This document shows, piece after piece, positions 9,198 through 17,569 of a stretch of DNA of 64,000 nucleotides. Position 1 is the stretch's first letter, and every line of letters starts with the position of its first letter. A program made the position numbers and the translations under genes. Under the pieces are notes generated by a model. It was not told the DNA's origin and searched no databases. It saw only the letters and a list, made by a program, of their open reading frames with translations. Source of the stretch: Prescottella sp. R16 (lineage in GTDB: Bacteria > Actinomycetota > Actinomycetes > Mycobacteriales > Mycobacteriaceae); contig NZ_CP130943.1 in assembly GCF_030656875.1 (NCBI RefSeq), positions 3,906,001 to 3,970,000 of the forward strand, read 5' to 3'.

Positions 9198-10016
9198 TCA
9201 GTTCCGCCCGTCGAACAGCGCGTCGGGACGCAGCCTCTCGCCGAGCGTCCGGGCGCGTTTGGACGCGAGCCGTTCGAACGCCTCGGGATGGGTGAGGATC
9301 CAGAACTCGTCGCGGGCGATGCCGTCGAACAGCAGCTTCGCGGCCTCGCCCGGGGTCATCCCCTCCCGGATCTGGTCGCGCCAGAATCCGGCGTCGGCGG
9401 CGGTCCGCTCCTGCACGGGGGCGTCCTCGAAGATCCGGGTCGCGACCTGCCCGGGACTGAACACCGACACGGTGATCTGCGGGAATGCCTCGGCGCATTC
9501 GAGATACACGCTCTCGGTGAGCGCCTGTACGCCGTGCTTGGACGCCGCGTACGCCGTCATCCGCGGAGTGATCGCGATGCCGCCCACCGAGCACGTGTTG
9601 ACGATGTGCGACGGCCGCGGATCGGCGCCCATCCGCGGCACGAACGACCGGATGCCGTGGAAGACACCGAGCAGGTTGACATCGATCACCCGCCGCCACT
9701 CGTCGGCGGGCACCTCCCACGTGTAGCCGAGCGATTCGAGTCCCGCATTGTTGAGGAGCACCGTGACCGAACCGAATTCGTCGTACACGACGTCGGCGAG
9801 TGCGTCGACGGCGGCGGCGTCACGGACGTCGGTGGGGACGGCGAGCACCTTCACACCGGTCAGTTCCGCGGCGACGGCGTCGATCCGGTCGGCGGAGACG
9901 TCCGCGAGGACGACGTTCATGCCGAGCGCGGCGGCGCGGCGCGCAGCGGCCGCCCCGATCCCGCTACCGGCGCCGGTGACGACGGCCGTACCGCCTGCGA
10001 GGTCGTCGAGTTGCAC
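9198..10016 (-). CDS. Short-chain dehydrogenase/reductase
   Basis: This 272-residue classical SDR has the N-terminal TGAGSGIG nucleotide-binding motif, NNAG (about residue 85) and the catalytic YAASK (about 155). The Asp at the end of the second beta strand (VVLADVS) suggests NAD preference. It probably oxidises or reduces a hydroxyl/keto group on the catabolic substrate of the island. GTG 10016 is preceded by AGGAGGT and starts 11 nt after the stop of the next SDR, so it is the last gene of a three-SDR operon. Confidence 0.85.
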   Translation of the reverse strand: MQLDDLAGGTAVVTGAGSGIGAAAARRAAALGMNVVLADVSADRIDAVAAELTGVKVLAVPTDVRDAAAVDALADVVYDEFGSVTVLLNNAGLESLGYTWEVPADEWRRVIDVNLLGVFHGIRSFVPRMGADPRPSHIVNTCSVGGIAITPRMTAYAASKHGVQALTESVYLECAEAFPQITVSVFSPGQVATRIFEDAPVQERTAADAGFWRDQIREGMTPGEAAKLLFDGIARDEFWILTHPEAFERLASKRARTLGERLRPDALFDGRN

Positions 10017-10027
10017 CGTGGTACCTC

Positions 10028-10861
10028 CTATTTGACGCAGTGGCCCGCGTCGACCGGCAGGGTGACGCCGGTGATGTAGCGGGATTCGTCGGATGCGAGG
10101 AACAGGCTCGCGTTCGCGATGTCCTCGGGTTCGATGAGCGGGACGGGCAGCAGGTGCATCGTCTGTGTGCCCGCCTCGAACTGCTCCTGCGTCGGATGTT
10201 CGACGCCGGGGCAGAACGAGCGCATCGTGCCGGGGTTCTGGATCATGGGGGTGCGGGTGTTCGCCGGGTGGATCGTGTTGACCCGCACCCGATACGGCGC
10301 GAGCTCGTTGGCAAGGGAACGCATCAGGCCGACGAGTCCGTGTTTGGCGGCGGTGTAATGGCCGACGCTCACCAGTCCGCGCAGTCCCGCGATGGAACTG
10401 ATCAGCACGATCGAGCCGCCGCGGTCGCCGTCCAGAATGTGCGGGATCGCAGCCTTGCAGGTGCGCCACACACCGGTGAGGTTGACGTCGAGCATCGTCT
10501 GCCACTGGTCGACATCCATGCCCACTGTGGCACCGGCCGAACTGATTCCGGCGGTCGCGCTGACGACGTCGAGCCGACCGAGCGCCTCGACACCCGAGCC
10601 GATCGCGGCCGAGAGTGCCTGCTGGTCGCGCACATCCGCTTCGAATGCGCAGATCTTGCGGCCGAGGGCCTCCACCTGCCGCACGGTTTCCGCCAGATCC
10701 TCCGGTGACGCGCCCGGAGTGGTCGAATGTTCGACGGGCGCGCAGAGGTCGACGGCGACGATGTCGGCGCCCTCCTGCGCGAACCGGACCGCCTGGGCAC
10801 GTCCCATCCCTCGTGCCGCGCCGGTGATCAGCGCCACCTTGCCGTCGAGACGCCCTGCCAT
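10028..10861 (-). CDS. Mycofactocin-type SDR oxidoreductase
   Basis: This 277-residue SDR has TGAARGMG, an Asp-Leu-Cys sequence after the second strand, a roughly 18-residue insertion after it, and the catalytic YTAAK. The DLC signature plus insertion is typical of the carveol-dehydrogenase-like, mycofactocin-associated SDR group, in which NAD(H) is held tightly and electrons pass to mycofactocin. That assignment is family knowledge; no mft gene is in the window. ATG 10861 shares its A with the stop codon of the upstream SDR (TGATG), so the two are translationally coupled. Confidence 0.8.
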   Translation of the reverse strand: MAGRLDGKVALITGAARGMGRAQAVRFAQEGADIVAVDLCAPVEHSTTPGASPEDLAETVRQVEALGRKICAFEADVRDQQALSAAIGSGVEALGRLDVVSATAGISSAGATVGMDVDQWQTMLDVNLTGVWRTCKAAIPHILDGDRGGSIVLISSIAGLRGLVSVGHYTAAKHGLVGLMRSLANELAPYRVRVNTIHPANTRTPMIQNPGTMRSFCPGVEHPTQEQFEAGTQTMHLLPVPLIEPEDIANASLFLASDESRYITGVTLPVDAGHCVK

Positions 10862-11670
10862 CACGCCACCTTCTGGGTCTGTCCGGCGTCCACGACCATT
10901 TGCAGGCCGGTGACGTACCGGGATTCGTCGGATGCCAGGAACAGCACCGCGTTGCTCACGTCGACCGGCTCCACCCACGGCACCGGCAGCAACATCCGCC
11001 GGGAGAGCACCTCGGCGACATCCGCTGCGGTGGGATTCTCGAGGTCTGGGCGCAGCCGCGCGAACGTGGCCGGATTGAGCGTCATGGGGGTTCCGACGGC
11101 CCCCGGGTGCACGGTGTTCACCCGGATCGAGCGGCCACCGAGCTCGTTCGCGAGAGTCTTGGCCAGTCCGGTGATCGCGGTCTTGGCCGCGGAATAGTGC
11201 GATGCCCCCGGTACGGCCTTGATCGCGGCCGTGGAGCTCGTGATCACGACCGATCCGCCGTTCGGGTTCATCACGGCGACACCGGCTCCGATCGTGTTCC
11301 ACGTGCCTGTGACGTTGACGTCGATCGACCGGTTCCAGATGTCGTCGTCGATCTCCCACGACGGTCCGGGGTTGTCGCAGATGCCGGCGTTGGCGACGAT
11401 CGTGTCGATCGGGCCCAGCTCGTCCGCGCCGGTGCGGGCAGCCGCGGCGACGGCGTCGGCGTCCCTGGTGTCGACCTCCGCCGTGACCACCCGGGCCCCC
11501 TGCTCCCGGGCGAGCCGTGCGGTCTCCGCCAGCGCCGTCCGTCCGGGCTCACCGGGCAGGTCCAGGGCCACGATGTCCGCACCCTCCTCGGCGAGCCGGA
11601 CCGCGCACGCACGCCCGATCCCTCCGCCCGCTCCGGTGATGAGAACTACCTTGCCGGTCATTCGCGCCAT
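10861..11670 (-). CDS. SDR oxidoreductase, first gene of the three-SDR operon
   Basis: This 269-residue SDR has TGAGGGIG, DLPGEPG after the second strand, the NAG motif (about residue 92) and the catalytic YSAAK (about 163). It shares with the next gene a C-terminal LFLASDESRYVTG segment followed by a VDAG motif, so the two are paralogues with different cofactor-loop sequences. ATG 11670 follows an AGGGAAGG sequence; ATG 11661 is an alternative. It is divergent from the kshA-like gene across a 160-nt intergenic region that probably holds both promoters. Confidence 0.82.
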   Translation of the reverse strand: MARMTGKVVLITGAGGGIGRACAVRLAEEGADIVALDLPGEPGRTALAETARLAREQGARVVTAEVDTRDADAVAAAARTGADELGPIDTIVANAGICDNPGPSWEIDDDIWNRSIDVNVTGTWNTIGAGVAVMNPNGGSVVITSSTAAIKAVPGASHYSAAKTAITGLAKTLANELGGRSIRVNTVHPGAVGTPMTLNPATFARLRPDLENPTAADVAEVLSRRMLLPVPWVEPVDVSNAVLFLASDESRYVTGLQMVVDAGQTQKVA

Positions 11671-11753
11671 GGCCTTCCCTTTCGTCGCTTCGAAACGCTA
11701 ACGAGCACGTCACAGCCACCGGGAGGGTGCGTTCCATCCAGCGGGAGACCCTC

Positions 11754-11767
11754 TGTCCCGTCGGACA
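11754..11767. promoter_or_regulatory. Candidate operator in the SDR/kshA divergent promoter region
   Basis: TGTCC-N4-GGACA is a perfect inverted repeat with 5-nt arms, about 64-77 nt upstream of the kshA-like start. A local regulator such as the IclR protein at 15336 could bind here. This is inference from position and symmetry only. Confidence 0.35.
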
Positions 11768-11830
11768 CGCCGCAGAGTTCTATGAGGTCCATCACAGGAC
11801 AGCTCCCTGACGGCACGACGGAGGACCCTC

Positions 11831-13012
11831 ATGTCTCTCGACACCGCTACCACTCCCGAATCGACCACCGACGACGTCGAGGTCCGCGAGATCGAAGCCG
11901 CGGCGCCTCCCACCCGGTTCGCCCGCGGTTGGCATCTGCTCGGCCTGCTTCGCGACTTCAAGGACGGCAAGCCGCACTCGATCGAGGCGTTCGGCACCAA
12001 GCTCGTCGTGTTCGCGGACAGCAAGGGCGATCTCAAGGTTCTCGACGCATACTGCCGGCACATGGGCGGTGACCTGAGCCAGGGCGAGATCAAGGGCGAT
12101 TCGATCGCGTGCCCGTTCCACGACTGGCGCTGGGGCGGCAACGGCAAGTGCACCGACATCCCCTACGCCCGCCGCGTGCCGCCGATCGCGAAGACCCGGG
12201 CCTGGACGACCCTCGAGCGCAACGGCCAGCTGTTCGTGTGGCACGACCCGCAGGGCAACCCGCCGCCCGCGGACGTGACGATCCCCGAGATCGAGGGGTA
12301 CGGCACCGACGAGTGGACCGACTGGGAGTGGAAGTCCCTGCGCATCAAGGGCTCGCACTGCCGCGAGATCGTCGACAACGTCGTCGACATGGCGCACTTC
12401 TTCTACATCCACTACTCGTTCCCGCGCTACTTCAAGAACGTCTTCGAGGGCCACATCGCGACGCAGTACATGAACTCGACCGGCCGCGAGGACATCGTGA
12501 CCGGCACCAACTACGACGATCCGAACGCCGAACTGCACTCGGAGGCTTCGTACTTCGGCCCCTCCTACATGATCGACTGGCTCGAGACCGAGGCCAACGG
12601 TCAGACCGTCAAGACCGTCCTCATCAACTGCCACTACCCGGTGAGCAACGACGAGTTCGTGCTGCAGTACGGCGCGATCGTCAAGAAGCTGCCCGGCATG
12701 TCGATCGAGGAGTCGGCGGCGATGGGCGCCCAGTTCGCCGAAGGCGTGCAGCTGGGATTCGAGCAGGACGTCGAGATCTGGAAGAACAAGGCGCCCATCG
12801 ACAATCCGCTGCTGTCCGAGGAGGACGGCCCCGTCTACCAGCTGCGCCGCTGGTACCAGCAGTTCTACACGGATATCGAGGACGTCACCGACGACATGAC
12901 CAAGCGCTTCGAGTTCGAGATCGACACCACGCGTGCGGTCGCGAGCTGGAAGCAGGAAGTCGCCGAGAACCTGGCCCGTCAGGCCGAGCAGGAGAAGGAA
13001 CCCACCGCATGA
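11831..13012 (+). CDS. kshA: 3-ketosteroid 9-alpha-hydroxylase oxygenase (KshA paralogue)
   Basis: This 393-residue Rieske non-haem iron oxygenase has Rieske ligands Cys75, His77, Cys94 and His97. The mononuclear iron site lies in the segment around NVVDMAHFFYIHY (about residues 180-195). Long stretches match M. tuberculosis KshA as I recall it, including GTKLVVFAD, CRHMGGDLS, CPFHDWRWGG and EASYFGPS. KshA hydroxylates C9 of 3-ketosteroids with electrons from KshB; KshB is not in the window. ATG 11831 has GGAGGA 6 nt upstream. It overlaps hsaA by ATGA. Rhodococci often carry several KshA paralogues, so the exact steroid is uncertain. Confidence 0.9.
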   Translation: MSLDTATTPESTTDDVEVREIEAAAPPTRFARGWHLLGLLRDFKDGKPHSIEAFGTKLVVFADSKGDLKVLDAYCRHMGGDLSQGEIKGDSIACPFHDWRWGGNGKCTDIPYARRVPPIAKTRAWTTLERNGQLFVWHDPQGNPPPADVTIPEIEGYGTDEWTDWEWKSLRIKGSHCREIVDNVVDMAHFFYIHYSFPRYFKNVFEGHIATQYMNSTGREDIVTGTNYDDPNAELHSEASYFGPSYMIDWLETEANGQTVKTVLINCHYPVSNDEFVLQYGAIVKKLPGMSIEESAAMGAQFAEGVQLGFEQDVEIWKNKAPIDNPLLSEEDGPVYQLRRWYQQFYTDIEDVTDDMTKRFEFEIDTTRAVASWKQEVAENLARQAEQEKEPTA

Positions 13013-14190
13013 GCTACGAAGTCCTCGCTGCCGTCGAGGCGGCGGCCGACGAACTCTTCATCGAGGGCGAGGAGGCGGAGCGGATCGGCAAGGTCGCCGA
13101 CGCCACCGCCAAGAAGATGAAGGAGTTCGGCTCCATCCGCATGCTGCAGCCGAAGGAGCACGGCGGCATGGAGGCGCATCCGCGCGAGTTCGCCGAGACC
13201 GTCATGCGCACCGCGTCGATCAATCCGTCGGCCGGCTGGGTCCACGGCATCGTCGGCGTCCACCCGTGGCAGCTCGCGTTCGCCGACGACCGTGCACAGC
13301 AGGAGATCTGGGGCGACGACCCGAACACGTGGATGGCATCGCCGTACATGCCCGGCGGCATGTGCGTGCCCGTCGACGGCGGCTACAAGTTCTCCGGCCG
13401 CTGGCAGTTCTCGTCGGGCACCGACCACTGCGACTGGGCGTTCCTGGGGGCGTTCGCGTGCAACCCGGACGGCAGCATGGAGATGCCGCCACGGATGCTG
13501 CACGTGATCATTCCGCGCACCGACTATCGGATCATCGACGACTCGTGGGACGTCGTCGGTCTGCGCGGCACCGGCTCCAAGGACGTCGTGGTCGAGGACG
13601 CGTTCGTGCCGTCGTACCGGGTCATGGACTGCGACGAGGTCATCGACGGCACCGCGGTGCGGAACTACGGCCGCGACGAGACGCTGTACCGGATGCCGTG
13701 GTCGAACGTCTTCCCGCTCGGGATCACGTCGGCGACGATCGGTATCTGCGAGGGCCTGCTGTACCAGGCCAACGAGTACCAGCGCGAACGCATCAACCCG
13801 CAGGGCACCGCCGTCAAGGACGACCCGTACACGATGTTCGCGATCGGTGAGGCCACCGCGAAGCTGCGGGCGGCCCGGGATTCGCTGCTGGCCAACGTCG
13901 ATCGCATGTGGGATCTGGTCGACGCCGGGAAGACCCCGACGTTCGAGCAGCGCGCGATGGGCCGCGAGACGCAGGTCAACGCGGCATGGCAGGCCGTCAT
14001 GGCCGTCGACCAGGTGTACGCCCGCTGCGGCGGCAACGCGCTGCGGATGGACAAGCCGATGCAGCGCTTCTGGCGCGACGCGCACGCCGGCCTGCACCAC
14101 GCGATCCACGTTCCCGGCACCGTGTACCACGCGGCGACGCTGAGCGGTCTCGGTGTGGACCCGCAGGGCCCGCTGCGCGCGATGATCTGA
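13009..14190 (+). CDS. hsaA: HsaA-like flavin-dependent monooxygenase (acyl-CoA dehydrogenase fold)
   Basis: This 393-residue group D flavin monooxygenase resembles HsaA, which hydroxylates the phenolic A-ring product 3-HSA to a catechol (3,4-DHSA) using reduced FMN from HsaB. Recognisable segments are QPKEHGG, GWVHGIVGVHPW, GLRGTGS and, near the C-terminus, RFWRDAHAG with a likely catalytic His. It starts inside the kshA stop codon (ATGA). HsaB, the flavin reductase partner, is not encoded nearby and must act in trans. Identity with the true HsaA is partial, so a related phenol may be the real substrate. Confidence 0.85.
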   Translation: MSYEVLAAVEAAADELFIEGEEAERIGKVADATAKKMKEFGSIRMLQPKEHGGMEAHPREFAETVMRTASINPSAGWVHGIVGVHPWQLAFADDRAQQEIWGDDPNTWMASPYMPGGMCVPVDGGYKFSGRWQFSSGTDHCDWAFLGAFACNPDGSMEMPPRMLHVIIPRTDYRIIDDSWDVVGLRGTGSKDVVVEDAFVPSYRVMDCDEVIDGTAVRNYGRDETLYRMPWSNVFPLGITSATIGICEGLLYQANEYQRERINPQGTAVKDDPYTMFAIGEATAKLRAARDSLLANVDRMWDLVDAGKTPTFEQRAMGRETQVNAAWQAVMAVDQVYARCGGNALRMDKPMQRFWRDAHAGLHHAIHVPGTVYHAATLSGLGVDPQGPLRAMI

Positions 14191-14226
14191 CCCTTCCGGA
14201 CCACGAATGCACAACGGAGACAAAGT

Positions 14227-15159
14227 ATGACCAACAGCAGTGTCGGCGGCTTCGGCACCGACATCCGCGGCCTGGGCTACGTGAAGGTCCAGACCAACGA
14301 CATGGACCGGTGGCGCACCTTCGCGTTCGACGTCCTCGGCTTCGCGAAGGGCTCCGGACCCGACCCGGACGCCCTGTACCTGCGGATGGACGAGCGGGCC
14401 GCCCGCATCATCGTCGTCCCCGGCGAGACCGACGAGGTCGTCACGATCGGCTGGGAGGTCCGCGACCACGACGCGCTGGTCCGGGTGACGGAGGCCGTCG
14501 AGCTGGCCGGGATCGCGGTCAAGCCGCTCTCGGTCGAGGAGGCCGATGCCCGCCGGGTCGAGGAGGTCGTGACGTTCGTCGACCCGTGTGGTGCGACGCT
14601 CGAGATCTTCCACGGCGCGGTCCTCGACCACAGCCCGGTCGTCACCCCGTTCGGCGCGAAGTTCGTGACCGGCGCACAGGGTCTCGGCCATGTGGTCCTG
14701 CCGACGATGGACCCGAACGGATCGTTCTCGTTCTACACCGACGTCCTCGGGTTCCTGCCGCGTGGCGCGTTCCGGATCCCGGCGCCGCCGGAGTTCGGCC
14801 CGATGCGGGTGCGTTTCCTGGGTGTCAACGAACGCCATCACAGCCTCGCGCTGTGCCCGGCCCCGCACGGCGGCGCTCCCGGACTGGTGCACATCATGGT
14901 CGAGGTCGACACCCTCGACGCCGTCGGGCAGGCCCTCGACCGGGTCGTGAAGGACGGCTTCTCGGTGTCGTCGACCCTCGGCCGGCACACCAACGACAAG
15001 ATGGTGTCGTTCTACGTCCGCGCGCCGGGTGGCTGGGACATCGAGTTCGGCACCGAGGGGATGAAGGTCGACGAGAAGTACTACTCGGCCGAGGAGATCA
15101 CCGCGGACAGCTACTGGGGCCACGATTGGTCCGGAAGCGAGCCGCTCGCCGCCATGTGA
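14227..15159 (+). CDS. hsaC: HsaC-like extradiol dioxygenase
   Basis: This 310-residue type I extradiol ring-cleavage dioxygenase has two vicinal-oxygen-chelate domains. The Fe(II) ligands are His155 (GLGHVV), His222 (LVHIMVEV) and Glu273 (DIEFGTEG). HsaC cleaves the catechol made by HsaA in steroid degradation; the sequence is closer to that group, as I recall it, than to biphenyl BphC. It lies 36 nt after the hsaA-like gene in the same operon. The downstream hydrolase HsaD is absent, so ring-opened product must be handled by a gene elsewhere. A terminator follows the stop. Confidence 0.88.
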   Translation: MTNSSVGGFGTDIRGLGYVKVQTNDMDRWRTFAFDVLGFAKGSGPDPDALYLRMDERAARIIVVPGETDEVVTIGWEVRDHDALVRVTEAVELAGIAVKPLSVEEADARRVEEVVTFVDPCGATLEIFHGAVLDHSPVVTPFGAKFVTGAQGLGHVVLPTMDPNGSFSFYTDVLGFLPRGAFRIPAPPEFGPMRVRFLGVNERHHSLALCPAPHGGAPGLVHIMVEVDTLDAVGQALDRVVKDGFSVSSTLGRHTNDKMVSFYVRAPGGWDIEFGTEGMKVDEKYYSAEEITADSYWGHDWSGSEPLAAM

Positions 15160-15182
15160 GGTACAACCGAACAAACGCTTCA

Positions 15183-15215
15183 TCGAGGGGGAGCCCGCCC
15201 AGGGTTCCCCCTCGA
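15183..15215 (+). terminator. Terminator of the kshA-hsaA-hsaC-like operon
   Basis: The 14-nt arms 15183-15196 and 15202-15215 pair with one mismatch around a 5-nt loop, 24 nt after the hsaC-like stop codon. It separates this operon from the IclR gene. Confidence 0.8.
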
Positions 15216-15335
15216 CGTGTCGCCGCTGTAGTGACCTGCTTCACAAACTCTCATTTCTGTGTCATTATTCCTAATAGAAACACCCATGTCAGGTGGGTCT
15301 TACTGCTGCGTCCGACAGAAGTGAGGGAGACATCC

Positions 15336-16127
15336 ATGACCGCGTCCGCCACTGCCGACGGAGCTCCGACCGCAATTCTCGAGCGAGTGTCGCTCGTCCT
15401 GGACACGTTCGACGGCCCCGGGCGCCTCACCCTCGCCCAGGTCGTCAAGCGCACCGGACTACCCCGTTCGTCGGCGCACCGGATGCTCGAACGCCTCGTC
15501 GAGATGCGGTGGCTGCGCCGCGAGGGCCGCGACTACGAACTCGGCACCCGGCTGATGGAACTCGGCTCGATCGCCGTGCACCAGAACCGCCTGCACGCGG
15601 CGGCAGCCCCGATCCTGCAGGAACTGCACCGCGTCACCGGCTACGTCGTCCACTTCGGCGTCCTCGACGGCCCCGACGTCCTCTACCTCGACAAGATCGG
15701 CGGCCGGCTCGCCGCGGCCCTGCCCACCCGCGTCGGCAGCCGCTACCCGGCCCGCAACTCGGCGATCGGCAAGGCCCTGCTCGCGTACGCGCCCGCCGCC
15801 GGCGACGATCTCGTCCACTTCACCCCGGAACTGCACAAGGTCCGCGAGATGGGTGTCGCGTACGAGGTCAGCGAGGTCTCCGGCGGTATCGGCGTCATCG
15901 CAGTCCCGATCGGCACGGTCGGCGACGCGACCGCGGCACTGTCCATCTGCGGCCCGACCGGTCACGTCAAGTTCGACCACCGACACGCCGCCCCGGTTCG
16001 TATGGCCGCCAACGCGATTCTGCAGTCGCTCACCGGACGCGGTCAGGGCGTGGCACCGATCCCGCACCGCAACCGGCTCCAGAGCATGCCCAGTGTCACC
16101 GGCCGCACCCAGCTCCAGTACGCCTGA
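15336..16127 (+). CDS. IclR-family transcriptional regulator
   Basis: This 263-residue protein has an N-terminal winged helix-turn-helix (about residues 12-75, including LPRSSAHRMLERL) and a C-terminal IclR effector domain (about 85-245) with the typical GKALLAY and VIAVPIG segments. It is a candidate local regulator of the catabolic genes. ATG 15336 has GAGGGAG 6 nt upstream. The preceding 170 nt contain an AT-rich stretch (about 15250-15290) unlike the GC-rich surroundings, probably its promoter. The effector is unknown. Confidence 0.88.
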   Translation: MTASATADGAPTAILERVSLVLDTFDGPGRLTLAQVVKRTGLPRSSAHRMLERLVEMRWLRREGRDYELGTRLMELGSIAVHQNRLHAAAAPILQELHRVTGYVVHFGVLDGPDVLYLDKIGGRLAAALPTRVGSRYPARNSAIGKALLAYAPAAGDDLVHFTPELHKVREMGVAYEVSEVSGGIGVIAVPIGTVGDATAALSICGPTGHVKFDHRHAAPVRMAANAILQSLTGRGQGVAPIPHRNRLQSMPSVTGRTQLQYA

Positions 16128-16144
16128 CCCGCCCGAGGAGCATC

Positions 16145-16360
16145 ATGCCGCTCGGCCCCGAAGTCCAGCCGAACCCCGAGCCCGAACCGGTTGCACCCGT
16201 ACAGAACCGCGAGATCGACGGCCCCCGTGGACCGATTCCGCCCGGATCTACCGCCCCGCGGAGGAATCGACGGAACCACGTCCGGTGATCGTGTCCACCC
16301 ACGGTGGCGGATTCGGCTTCTGCGACCTGGACACCCACGACGGCCTGCGAGCCGTCCTGG
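16145..16360 (+). pseudogene. Decayed alpha/beta-hydrolase (hormone-sensitive-lipase type) remnant
   Basis: ATG 16145 opens a frame reading MPLGPEVQ and GPRGPIP. About 95 nt in (near 16244) the homologous frame shifts and continues as RIYRP, VSTHGGGF and DLDTHDGL, the N-terminal pattern of Lip-type esterases including the HGGG oxyanion-hole motif. One missing base at the junction would restore a continuous frame. The sequence then loses similarity at about 16360, before any catalytic Ser, Asp or His. It lies 17 nt after the IclR gene and looks like the ruin of an esterase gene once in this operon. Confidence 0.8.
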
Positions 16361-16385
16361 GCTCACCGAACCGATACTGCCGTTC

Positions 16386-16432
16386 CGGGCCTCGAGGCGG
16401 CGGTCAGGACCGGCCGCCCGCCTCGAGGCCCG
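16386..16432. terminator. Inverted repeat overlapping the 3' end of the padR gene
   Basis: The 15-nt arms 16386-16400 and 16418-16432 pair perfectly around 17 nt. The right arm lies inside the last codons of the PadR gene and the left arm follows its stop at the edge of the pseudogene. It probably works as a terminator for padR. Confidence 0.6.
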
Positions 16433-17099
16433 CAACGAAATCCTCGACTTCACGCCACGATCCGGATACCAGGGGCAACGGGTTGCCCAACTCGTCGTGC
16501 TCTCGCACACTCGCGAACGTCTCGGCAGCCTCGTCGATGTCGTCGAGCATCTGCCGGGCCAGCTCGATCTCGGCCCGGAAATAGCGTTCCGCCCACTTCA
16601 AGCTCATCTGCGAGAACGCCCACGCCGGCTCCCGGGTCGCGTTGTCGGCGTGCACCGCTGCTCGCCCGCGCAGCGTCTCCATGTTCTCGATGTGCGCCTG
16701 CACCAACGACTTCAACTGGTCCGGATCGTTGAGGTGACCCATCCACATCCGCAGCATCAGACCGTGCTTGAGCACCGGCTGCTCGACGGGGGCGTCCCGA
16801 GACCAGTTACGCACCGCGCGCGTCCCGCACTCCGTGATCCGGTAGACACGCCGGCCCCGTTCCCCCGGCTCACACACCTGCTCCGACACCACCAGCCCTA
16901 CGGCCTCGAGCTTCTTCAGCTCGGCGTACACCTGACTGATCGACGGACTCCAGTAGAAATAGCCGAAACTCCAGTCGGCCCACTTCTTCAAGTCGTACCC
17001 GGTGAGCCCCTCACCGAGCGTGAGCATCCCCAGGACCGCCCAGCTCGTCGCGGGCAGTTGCGGGTATCCGGTGTCGTCGGCGGGCTCGGTCTCAGCCAT
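16404..17099 (-). CDS. PadR-family transcriptional regulator
   Basis: This 231-residue protein has an N-terminal PadR winged helix-turn-helix (about residues 15-95; GLTGYDLKKW and YWSPSISQVYAELKKLEAVGLV are typical) followed by a long helical dimerisation domain with many Glu and Arg. PadR proteins repress genes for aromatic acids, efflux or other local functions. The target is not identifiable; the divergent CxxC protein and F420-type oxidoreductase are the nearest candidates. Some PadR relatives in steroid clusters are known, so a link to the catabolic island is plausible but unproven. Confidence 0.87.
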   Translation of the reverse strand: MAETEPADDTGYPQLPATSWAVLGMLTLGEGLTGYDLKKWADWSFGYFYWSPSISQVYAELKKLEAVGLVVSEQVCEPGERGRRVYRITECGTRAVRNWSRDAPVEQPVLKHGLMLRMWMGHLNDPDQLKSLVQAHIENMETLRGRAAVHADNATREPAWAFSQMSLKWAERYFRAEIELARQMLDDIDEAAETFASVREHDELGNPLPLVSGSWREVEDFVAGLEAGGRS

Positions 17100-17248
17100 G
17101 GAAAGAGCGTAACAGCCCAGGTAGACAGTGGTTACCCGGCAACAAGTTCAGCCCATCGAGCGGGAAAGAACCTCCCGCCCCGTGGGAGATCGATCACCAC
17201 AGGGGCCTTCCGGTGACTACCGTCGCAGGGAACGCCAGGAGGTTCGTC

Positions 17249-17500
17249 ATGGAAAGCGTCAACTGCAACAGTTGCGGCAACCGTGTGCTCGTCGAGAAGT
17301 ACAGCGATGCGCACACCAGCATCCAATGGCTCGAGGACGCCTCGACGGCGTGCCCCGAGTTCGAGGAATCCCGGACGAAGGACGGCCGTGTCTTCGTCCC
17401 CACCTGCCCGAAACTGCAGGAGACGATCGACGACCTGATCATGTCCGGCCAGCTCGGCCTGTCCCTGCGCAGCTACCCGGTTCCCGGCCGGCTCGAATGA
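17249..17500 (+). CDS. Small CxxC protein, possible metal-binding accessory protein
   Basis: This 83-residue protein starts with MESVNCNSCGNRVLVEKYS, with one CxxC pair, and has two further Cys around residues 34 and 50. This could form a small zinc ribbon or bind an Fe-S cluster. It is acidic and has no signal peptide or membrane segment. ATG 17249 has AGGAGG 6 nt upstream. It lies 69 nt before the LLM gene and is probably co-transcribed. I do not recognise a named family; a role as electron carrier or folding helper for a neighbouring oxygenase is only a guess. Confidence 0.7.
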   Translation: MESVNCNSCGNRVLVEKYSDAHTSIQWLEDASTACPEFEESRTKDGRVFVPTCPKLQETIDDLIMSGQLGLSLRSYPVPGRLE

Positions 17501-17569
17501 TGCTCTGACGGGTCCCGCACGCCGGGACCTGCACGACTGCACAGCCTTTCGGCGCCCTACGGTCGAGCC

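Noticed and set aside
11831..15159. Biphenyl-type catabolic operon
   Set aside because: The Rieske oxygenase and dioxygenase match KshA and HsaC segments more closely, and there is no ferredoxin or small oxygenase subunit.
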